This document shows positions 57,313 to 64,000 of a DNA stretch of 64,000 nt, piece by piece; position 1 is the stretch's first letter; each line of letters begins with the position of its first letter. The notes beneath the pieces were generated by a model that worked only from the letters and a program-made list of their open reading frames with translations, was not told the DNA's origin and searched no databases. The stretch is from DASXUX01 sp036504595 (GTDB lineage: Bacteria > Planctomycetota > SZUA-567 > H5-PLA8): the NCBI GenBank assembly GCA_036504595.1, contig DASXUX010000011.1:144297-208296 (forward strand), in the 5' to 3' direction. The translations under genes were made by a program, and so were the position numbers.

Positions 57313-58323
57313 TCAGTTTTGTTTTTCCATGGATTTGCGCAGGTTGTCCGTGACAGTCTTCATGGCGGTGGCGTACTTCGTTTCGCCGAACCTGCCCATG
57401 TAACCTTCCATCAGCGGCTTGACCTTCTTGTCAAAGACCGGCAGCGTGGTGGCCTTGGTCACTTCCGGCGCCACGACGGCCAGATACGCCCGCTCCGCGT
57501 CATTTTCCTTTTTGACTTCGGGCGAACTGTTCAGTTTGTTGAATAGGCTTTGCGCCGCGCTGGCTTCCTTGCACTTGGGGAAGGCGCGCATAAACGACAT
57601 GATTTCCTGCACGGCGTTGTACGGTTCCTTCTCGCCAATAGTCGCGATTTCCGGCACGCGCTTCTTGGTGTACTCGTCCGTCTTGGTCTTGATGCCATCC
57701 TTGAACGCCTTCACATCGGCACTGGAACCCAGCTTTGCGATTTCCGCGTCCAGTTGGTCGAACTGCTGGATCGCGTACAGATGCGCTGCGTTCTCGCCGT
57801 TGGCCGGAGCTTTGAGTTCGCCCAGAAGACCCTTGGTCGCGCCCGCCAGTTTCTCAATACCCTGGTTCTGCATCGAGCGCGTCACTTTGCCTTCCGCGTC
57901 GAGAATGACGACGTGGAGCGCATCGTGGTGCGAAACACCGTAGGCGCCGGCCAGCATGCCGTTCTTGTCCAGCACATGCGGGAAGGGCTTCAATTTCAAC
58001 TGATCGATCTGCGTGCGCAGCCGCTTCTCGGTGTTGGTCATGTCGATGTTGATGCCGACGTAGCTGATGCTCGGGTTCGTTTTGCTGGCTTCGTAATCCT
58101 TAGCTAACCTAGCAAGGATATTTTGTTTGATGGTGCCTCAACACGGTGCATCTAAATTCCAAAAGGCCAGTACGACGATGTTCCCCTTCAACGCATCAAG
58201 ATGAACGGGATTCCCAACCCAAACCTGTCCGTTGATCGGCGGGGCCTTCACACCAGCTTCGATACAGAACGCCGGCGCGGCCACGAGCACGAGGCTCAAC
58301 AGCAGCAAGGGAAGTTTGCGCAT
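57313..58323 (-). CDS. Probable selenocysteine-containing redoxin (UGA at 58138-58140 read as Sec)
   Basis: One reading frame runs from ATG 58323 (behind AAGGAGGG) to the stop at 57313, interrupted only by a TGA at codon 62. The product begins with a signal peptide (MRKLPLLLLSLVLVAAPAFC), then a thioredoxin/redoxin strand KGNIVVLAFWNLDAPC. The UGA falls just where redoxins have their active-site cysteine (FW-x5-C-C/U). After it the frame continues GTIKQNILARLAKDYEASKT, SISYVGINIDMTNTEKRLRT and HVVILDAEGKV, all normal for the fold. A hairpin at 58096-58119 fits a SECIS. If Sec is inserted the protein has 336 residues, with Cys61-Sec62 and a helical C-terminal domain of about 160. The other reading is a nonsense mutation, but the downstream part shows no decay and the terminator and promoter are intact. 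Confidence 0.82.
58096..58119 (-). promoter_or_regulatory. Candidate bacterial SECIS hairpin
   Basis: On the mRNA, ATCCTTGCTA-GGT-TAGC-(U)-AAGGAT folds as a 10-bp stem with one bulged U and a GGU apex. The apex begins 28 bases after the UGA, inside the usual window (about 16-37), and has G in the first loop position, as SelB-binding loops do. The codons used here (AGG, TTA, CTT) are AT-rich and unlike neighbouring usage, as expected if structure limits them. Confidence 0.75.
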
Positions 58324-58356
58324 AAAAGCACCCTCCTTATGGGTGAAGTCGCGAGC

Positions 58357-58383
58357 AGTATACCCTAAGATCAGCTTAGTCAA
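58357..58383 (-). promoter_or_regulatory. Promoter of the selenoprotein gene with a dyad in the spacer
   Basis: Minus strand TTGACT (58378-58383), 15-base spacer, TATACT (58357-58362). The dyad CTAAG-N5-CTTAG (58364-58378) fills the spacer and could be an operator. Confidence 0.5.
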
Positions 58384-58400
58384 GAATATTCGGACAAAGT

Positions 58401-58490
58401 GAATTCAGAAATCAGAGTTCAGACTTCAGAACTGTCGCTGCGAAGGCGCTATTCTGAATTCTGAATTCTTAACTCTGAACACCGGATTCA
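58401..58490. repeat. Inverted stutter of gaattcag / ctgaattc words
   Basis: gaattcagaaatcagagttc is answered by attctgaattctgaattc. It separates the divergent selenoprotein and BFN genes. Confidence 0.75.
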
Positions 58491-58496
58491 GCTTCC

Positions 58497-58525
58497 TTGA
58501 CTTCATATCGCTAAAGGGCTACGTT
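58497..58525 (+). promoter_or_regulatory. Possible promoter of the BFN-domain gene
   Basis: TTGACT (58497-58502), 17-base spacer, TACGTT (58520-58525). The minus-10 box is weak. Confidence 0.35.
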
Positions 58526-58569
58526 TAAGAGCAGACGGCATTTATGCCGCTGGCGTGGCGGGCGCAGTC

Positions 58570-58974
58570 ATGCTCATCGAGTTCGAACTTTTCCAAGTCG
58601 TCATCACTGAAGGCTCGCAAACGCAGGTCATTGTTGTTCGTGAAAAGGGCGGCGATCGCTTCTTTCCCATTTACATCGGGCACAATGAAGCGGCGGCGAT
58701 CGATCGCAAGATCAACGATGTCCAGGTGCCGCGCCCGCTGACTCACGACCTGATGGCCAACCTCATCGAACAGATGGGTGGCACGCTTTCGCGCATCATC
58801 GTGAACGACATGCGCGAAGACTACTACCTGGCTCTGCTGGAAATCCGCCGCGGCGACGAAATTCTTCAGATCGATTCCCGCCCCTCCGACGCCATTGCGC
58901 TGGCCGTGCGCGCCGGCTGTCCCATCTACGTCGAAGAGCAGGTTCTCAATGCGCTGCAATCGCGCGGCAGTTAG
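58570..58974 (+). CDS. Bifunctional-nuclease (BFN/DUF151) domain protein
   Basis: A 134-residue single BFN domain: MLIEFELFQVVITEGSQTQV, IYIGHNEAAAIDRKIN, RPLTHDLMANLIEQMGGTLS, RIIVNDMREDYYLALLEIRR, DSRPSDAIALAVRAGCPIYV. Related proteins occur widely and in plants have been described with nuclease activity; the bacterial role is unclear. ATG 58570 is the conservative start; GTG 58555 would add five residues. Confidence 0.88.
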   Translation: MLIEFELFQVVITEGSQTQVIVVREKGGDRFFPIYIGHNEAAAIDRKINDVQVPRPLTHDLMANLIEQMGGTLSRIIVNDMREDYYLALLEIRRGDEILQIDSRPSDAIALAVRAGCPIYVEEQVLNALQSRGS

Positions 58975-58995
58975 CAACAACGGTGCGTGGTTAGT

Positions 58996-59068
58996 CGTGA
59001 GTGGTGAGTGGTAACAACACCACGGCCGGCATTGATCACTCACCACTCCACCACTCACCAATCACCAT
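58996..59068. repeat. Inverted stutter of gtgagtggtgagtgg / ccactccaccactcacc words
   Basis: Forms a hairpin around gtaacaacaccacggccggc, between the BFN and ychF genes. Confidence 0.8.
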
Positions 59069-59102
59069 GTCCTGAACTTTCCCGTTCTTCGAAAAGCGTT
59101 TA

Positions 59103-59111
59103 TGTTATAAG
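59103..59111 (+). promoter_or_regulatory. Extended minus-10 promoter of ychF
   Basis: TGTTATAAG fits a TGn extended minus-10 (TATAAG at 59106-59111). The ychF start is 26 bases on, with GGGAG before it. Confidence 0.4.
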
Positions 59112-59137
59112 GGTCCACTGGACTCGGGAGATCAATT

Positions 59138-60229
59138 ATGAAGCTTGGCATCATCGGCTTTCCGGCGTGCGGAAAAACCAGCCTGTTCAACGCTGTGACG
59201 GGTTCCAGCCAACCCACGGGCCAGTTCAGCGGCACGGCGGGCATTCACATGGCGACCGTGCGCGTGCACGACCCGCGCATGTTCAAGCTGCGCGAATTCT
59301 ACAAGCCCAAGAGCTTCGTGCTGGCGCACATGGAATGCGAAGATGTCTCGGGGCTGATCTCCGGCACCGGCGGCGAGACCAAGGAAGTCAGCGCCGAAGT
59401 GTTGGGCAACGTGCGCCAGGTGGATGCCATCATTCATGTGGTTCGCGCGTTTGAGAGCAGCGCGGTTCCGCACGTAATCGACAGCATCGACCCGCGCCGC
59501 GACATGGCCGAAACGTTTAACGAAATGATCTTTGCCGACCTGGCCCAATCCGAGAAGCGCATCAAAGCGCTCAAAGGCATGGTCGCCAAGCACTCCAAGA
59601 CGCAGGATCTCGATAAGAAGGAGCTGGCGCTGCTGGAGAAACTGCATGCGCATCTTGAGAATGGCGAGCCGGTTTCCAAGTTCGCGCTGGCCAACGACGA
59701 CGAACGGAAGATGGTGGCCGCGTTTCAATTCCTGACGGCCAAGCCGATTATGACGGTGTTCAACGTCAACGAAGGCGATCTGGCGCCCGGCGGAAAAGCC
59801 GAAGAACTCGAAAAGTTTTATCCGGATTCGATCGCACTCTGCGCCAAGCTGGAAATGGAACTGGCGCAGCTTCCGGACGAAGAGCGCGACATCTTCCTGA
59901 AGGATTTGGGCATCAAGGAAGCCGCCGCGCCGCGTCTGGTGCACATGGTTTACAAGGATCTCGGGTTAATCAGCTTCTTCACGGTCGGCGAAGACGAAGT
60001 CCGGGCCTGGACGCTGCATAAGGGCGAGAACGCTCAGCAGGCCGCCGGCAAAATTCACACCGACTTGGCGAAGGGCTTTGTGCGCGCCGAAGTCTTTACC
60101 TATGCGGAACTGGAAGGCGCCGGCGGGGATGAGCGCGCCATGAAGGCCAAGCACGCGGTGCGCCTGGAAGGCCGAGAGTACCCCGTGAAGGATGGCGACG
60201 TGCTGATGATTCGGGCGAATACGCGATAA
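59138..60229 (+). CDS. ychF: YchF-type P-loop ATPase
   Basis: Universal Obg-like NTPase, ribosome-associated. G1 is GFPACGKTS (7-15), followed by SSQPTGQFSGTAGIH in place of the usual FPF(A/T)TIEP. The specificity motif NVNEGD replaces NKxD, as in YchF/OLA1 proteins that prefer ATP. A coiled helical part (MVAKHSKTQDLDKKELALLE) and the C-terminal TGS/DUF933 domain (DLGLISFFTVGEDEVRAWTL, GFVRAEVFTYAELEGAGGDE, YPVKDGDVLMIRANTR) are present. 363 residues, full length. The altered G2 loop suggests a divergent lineage. Confidence 0.92.
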   Translation: MKLGIIGFPACGKTSLFNAVTGSSQPTGQFSGTAGIHMATVRVHDPRMFKLREFYKPKSFVLAHMECEDVSGLISGTGGETKEVSAEVLGNVRQVDAIIHVVRAFESSAVPHVIDSIDPRRDMAETFNEMIFADLAQSEKRIKALKGMVAKHSKTQDLDKKELALLEKLHAHLENGEPVSKFALANDDERKMVAAFQFLTAKPIMTVFNVNEGDLAPGGKAEELEKFYPDSIALCAKLEMELAQLPDEERDIFLKDLGIKEAAAPRLVHMVYKDLGLISFFTVGEDEVRAWTLHKGENAQQAAGKIHTDLAKGFVRAEVFTYAELEGAGGDERAMKAKHAVRLEGREYPVKDGDVLMIRANTR

Positions 60230-60233
60230 CGTG

Positions 60234-60306
60234 TAGCGCAATCCTCCTGGATTGCGTCCGGCGGCACTGGGTGGAGAGGAGTACGCAATCCAGGAGGATT
60301 GCGCTA
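60234..60306. repeat. Two opposed R2 hairpins between ychF and the LOG gene
   Basis: 60237-60256 and 60284-60303 (CGCAATCC...GGATTGCG), each with GTAG on the outer side. Confidence 0.9.
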
Positions 60307-60313
60307 CATACGC

Positions 60314-61640
<1,327 letters not shown>

Positions 61641-61670
61641 GATCTCCGCGTCTCTGCGTTTAGAAAAAGA

Positions 61671-62669
61671 CTACTTCAGCCGGATCAAGGCGGCGTCGGG
61701 GATCGCCAGCTTCTGCCGCAGCGCGAGCGTTTCACGCAGGAAGCGGCCGGCGTCGCCGTAATAACCGGCGGTGGGCTTAAGTTCCGGCGCGTGCTGGGCG
61801 AAGAAGCTGTTGAAGCGATGCATGCAAAGTTCGCGCGCGAGCTTCGCAGCCATCGAGGCGAGCGCAACGGTCATTACTTCAGATTCGGCATCGACCAGGA
61901 AGGCGACGCGGACGGTTCTCGCGCCATTTTCTATACGATAGACGGACGCATGCGGCTTTTCCGTTTCCACCCAAGGCATTTCTCCGGCGAAAAGTTCGCT
62001 GATTTTTCCGGTATAGAACTTTCGCCCGCCCTGCCGATCGATGACAACAAAGATGTCTTCCTCCGGAGCGGCGAGCGCCAGCAATCCTTGAAGCTGCTGC
62101 GCGATGACGCTCCAACTTACCTCTGCCTTGTTTTGCGTCGCAGCCAGCGCCGCGTTGTAGTGCCGCGCACTCATCGCCCGCGCGCCGACCGCCAGCACGG
62201 ACAAGCCTTTGGCGAGCAGGACTTCGCGAAGGCTCGTACGTAGCGCAATCCTCCCGGATTGCGCAGCTACATCGACGCAATCCGGAAGGATTGCGCTACA
62301 GGCACAGCAGCCCCACGAATCCTCTTCCAACCGCAATCGATCGGGCTCGGGCAGCAAGCGGCGATAGAGTGCATCGTGTTCGTTGACGCTGGCGGCGACG
62401 GACTCGCCGTCGTCGAGGCATTCCAGAAAAGCTGTCACGCCACGCGCCAGGCGCGGGAAGCCGCCGCTGGTGTAGATTTTTTTCGAGTCGTCAATCAGGA
62501 GCGCGTTTTTTTTCTTTGCGGAATAACGGCTGACGGCCGGGCGGAGGAGTTTCCAGAGATCGGGGAGCGCACAGCCATCGGTGCTAACGTAGCGGATGGC
62601 ACAATGGCCGTGGCACAGTGGCCCGAGCCGCGGGCCGTATCCAGCTTCGTCAATTCCGATCAGCAGCAT
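61671..62669 (-). CDS. RNase HII-like protein with an in-frame repeat insertion
   Basis: The start MLLIGIDEAGYGPRLGPL mirrors the RNase HII motif (G-DEAGRGPLAGP) with Asp7 and Glu8; LLIDDSKKI mirrors LDDSKKL. A middle VVIDRQGGRK and a late FLVDAESEVMTVALASMAAK, then LARELCM, fit the third and fourth acidic regions. So it is probably a divergent type 2 RNase H-fold nuclease, which would remove RNA from hybrids. The Tyr in place of Arg in the first motif and the long middle part are unusual. Two R2 hairpins (62244-62295) are read in frame as AILPDCVDVAAQSGRIAL. 332 residues against about 200 for E. coli RnhB. Confidence 0.72.
   Translation of the reverse strand: MLLIGIDEAGYGPRLGPLCHGHCAIRYVSTDGCALPDLWKLLRPAVSRYSAKKKNALLIDDSKKIYTSGGFPRLARGVTAFLECLDDGESVAASVNEHDALYRRLLPEPDRLRLEEDSWGCCACSAILPDCVDVAAQSGRIALRTSLREVLLAKGLSVLAVGARAMSARHYNAALAATQNKAEVSWSVIAQQLQGLLALAAPEEDIFVVIDRQGGRKFYTGKISELFAGEMPWVETEKPHASVYRIENGARTVRVAFLVDAESEVMTVALASMAAKLARELCMHRFNSFFAQHAPELKPTAGYYGDAGRFLRETLALRQKLAIPDAALIRLK
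62241..62299. repeat. Two opposed R2 hairpins inside the RNase HII-like gene
   Basis: 62244-62263 and 62276-62295, both with GTAG on the outer side, read in frame. Confidence 0.9.
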
Positions 62670-62681
62670 TTCGAAAAGAAA

Positions 62682-62766
62682 GGGTTCGGGGTTCAGGGTT
62701 CAGGGTTCTGGGAAGACTTTACGATCTCCGTTCCGGAACCCTGAACCCCGACCCCTGAACCCTGCT
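62682..62766. repeat. Inverted stutter of gggttcaggg / ccctgaaccc words
   Basis: ggttcggggttcagggttca is answered by ggaaccctgaaccccgaccc. It lies just after the stop of the proline-rich gene and may end its transcript. Confidence 0.85.
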
Positions 62767-62767
62767 C

Positions 62768-63763
62768 CTAAAAGTTCGCGTCCGTGGGCGGACGGGGCGG
62801 CGGCACCGGCGTTTTGGGGACCTTGGGCGGACGAGGCGTCTCCGGTGCAACGACGTTGTTCTTGGGCGGAGCCGGCGCGGGGGCTGGGGCCGTGCCTGGA
62901 GCGGCGTTGTTATTGCCCGGGAGCGGCCCAATGGGGCGAATCGTGCAGCAGTTGCCGTTGTTCGGATCGCGGATGACGGAGACCAACCCGATCTTGGAGG
63001 TGGTCTTCAGGTAAGTCTTGCCATTGTCGGCCGGCGTCGGCTTCTGGCTCATGTCCATGTTCAATGAGCGCGCCACCACGTCCAGAACCGCCTTGAAGTT
63101 GTCTGTCTCTACTTCCGGAGTCTTCGGATTGATGTTGTAGAGCGTGACACTCCAGTTGGGCGGCGACTGCACTTCAAGCCGCGCGCCCTCCGGGGCCAGT
63201 GCAAAACCGCCACCGGGCAAGTCCATGGGCGCAATGTTCAATTTCGTCTGCAGTTCGTTGCGCAGCTTGTTGAGCGAGCTCGTGCGGCCTTGCGGCGGCA
63301 GGTTGAGGTTCGGGGCTGGAGCGGCCGGGTTCGCGACAGCCGGGTTGGGCGTCGGAGCAACCGCAATGGCCGGCTTTGGCAGCGTGGCCGGCGCAACCGG
63401 AGGCGGAAAGTTCGGCAGCGCGGGCGCAGGTACTGGAGCGACAGCCACGGTCGCTGGAACTGGCACTGGGCCCGGGACGAGAGCCGGAGGTCTCGCCAGC
63501 GTCGCGGGAGCGGTCGGCGCGCCCAGCGGCGCATCGGGCGTGGCCGCGGGCGCTAGAGGCAACGGCGCGGGCTGGTGAGAGTCATCTGTTTTTTCGACGC
63601 CGGGTTTATCGGCCGATGATGGAGCGGCTGGTCGCGAAGCAACCGGCGCGGCAACTGCGGAACGGTTGGCCGCTTCGACCGCCTTATCGTGCTGAATAAT
63701 TCCCACAGCCGCAGCCAGCGCGATGACACCACACGCAACGACTAAAGGCCAATGGTTTTCCAT
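62768..63763 (-). CDS. Anchored proline/alanine-rich protein of unknown function
   Basis: An N-terminal hydrophobic segment (WPLVVACGVIALAAAVGII) is followed by about 150 residues of Pro/Ala/Val-rich sequence, likely extended. A small folded part (about 165-285) has SSLNKLRNELQTKLNIAPMD, LEVQSPPNWSVTLYNINPKT and NGNCCTIRPIGP. The C terminus is again proline-rich with PPRPP units. It probably spans the periplasm or cell-wall space. No family recognised. 331 residues. Confidence 0.7.
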   Translation of the reverse strand: MENHWPLVVACGVIALAAAVGIIQHDKAVEAANRSAVAAPVASRPAAPSSADKPGVEKTDDSHQPAPLPLAPAATPDAPLGAPTAPATLARPPALVPGPVPVPATVAVAPVPAPALPNFPPPVAPATLPKPAIAVAPTPNPAVANPAAPAPNLNLPPQGRTSSLNKLRNELQTKLNIAPMDLPGGGFALAPEGARLEVQSPPNWSVTLYNINPKTPEVETDNFKAVLDVVARSLNMDMSQKPTPADNGKTYLKTTSKIGLVSVIRDPNNGNCCTIRPIGPLPGNNNAAPGTAPAPAPAPPKNNVVAPETPRPPKVPKTPVPPPRPPTDANF

Positions 63764-63886
63764 AATGCCGACTCCTGACGATGGCCCAACTACACTTCGC
63801 TGCCGTATTATACACTGGGGATTGGTGATTGGTACTTGGGAATTGGTAGTTGGTGGTCTGGGGGTGCACGTCGCTGGATGTTGTGG

Positions 63887-64000
63887 TTACGCGGCGATGC
63901 GTGCCCAGTTGAGACCGTAAGCGCGGTAGGGTTGGGGGAGTTGCCAGAGAGCTGCGGCGCGGCCATCTTGGCTTATGCATGCGGCCCGGACTTGCGCGAC
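63887..64000 (-). CDS. Last 37 residues of a gene that enters from the right
   Basis: A frame open from the window edge ends at the TAA at 63887-63889 (CISQDGRAAALWQLPQPYRA, then YGLNWARIAA). Codon use is like the neighbours. Too short to name. The gap to the proline-rich gene start is stutter (ggtgattggtacttgggaat). Confidence 0.35.
   Translation of the reverse strand, partial: VAQVRAACISQDGRAAALWQLPQPYRAYGLNWARIAA

Noticed and set aside
58138..58383. A separate 61-81-residue thioredoxin fragment and a separate 242-residue gene
   Set aside because: Both lie in one frame with no stop other than the single TGA, share one promoter and one terminator, and the second lacks a ribosome site; a Sec codon explains them better.

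Overview
The window is GC-rich bacterial DNA with about 50 protein genes, one tRNA and no rRNA. It looks like a member of the Planctomycetota or a related PVC lineage. That is an inference from content: a stand-alone SWIB-domain protein, secreted WD40 and PQQ-type beta-propellers, a DUF4091 glycoside-hydrolase-like protein, a secreted FAD oxidoreductase, a large bacterial alpha-2-macroglobulin, and very many small intergenic palindromes. No 16S gene is present to confirm it.

Layout. 1-3.7 kb: the end of a TIM-barrel-like protein, a RhaT-like sugar transporter, a sugar-phosphate isomerase and Obg. 4-9.7 kb: a TolC-like efflux protein, a SWIB protein, a YbjN-like protein, tRNA-Ala(CGC), an RlmI-like rRNA methyltransferase and a repeat-bearing lipoprotein. 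9.9-14 kb: a zinc alcohol dehydrogenase, a TetR regulator with two operator-like palindromes, a gene-free transcript-like region ending in a strong terminator, and an FAD oxidoreductase. 14.3-16.5 kb: ExbB/ExbD and a RAYT transposase. 16.5-26.3 kb: a long minus-strand run rpsB-tsf-pyrH-frr, then a toxin-antitoxin cassette, then tgt-yajC-(unknown)-secDF. 27-35.7 kb: secreted WD40, DUF4091 and PQQ proteins and ETF-ubiquinone oxidoreductase. 35.8-42.2 kb, all plus strand: NUDIX, FHA, DUF4388, then tig-clpP-clpX behind a good sigma70-type promoter. 42.2-51 kb: aconitase and 2-oxoglutarate dehydrogenase E2, an anchored unknown, a histidine kinase with a STAS protein, a TPR protein and an adenosine deaminase. 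51-64 kb: alpha-2-macroglobulin, a probable selenoprotein redoxin, a BFN-domain protein, YchF, a LOG-family protein, an RNase HII-like protein and a proline-rich protein.

Two things stand out. First, the redoxin gene at 57313-58323 is a single open frame interrupted only by one UGA at its redox site. Twenty-eight bases later comes a hairpin with a GGU apex, which is the expected form of a bacterial selenocysteine gene with its SECIS element. Second, a RAYT transposase gene lies among many copies of several short hairpin families, most of them led by GTAG or GTGG. These copies sit between genes and also in frame inside at least seven protein genes.

Intergenic gaps also carry stutter hairpins made of short tandem words, with a different word at each locus.
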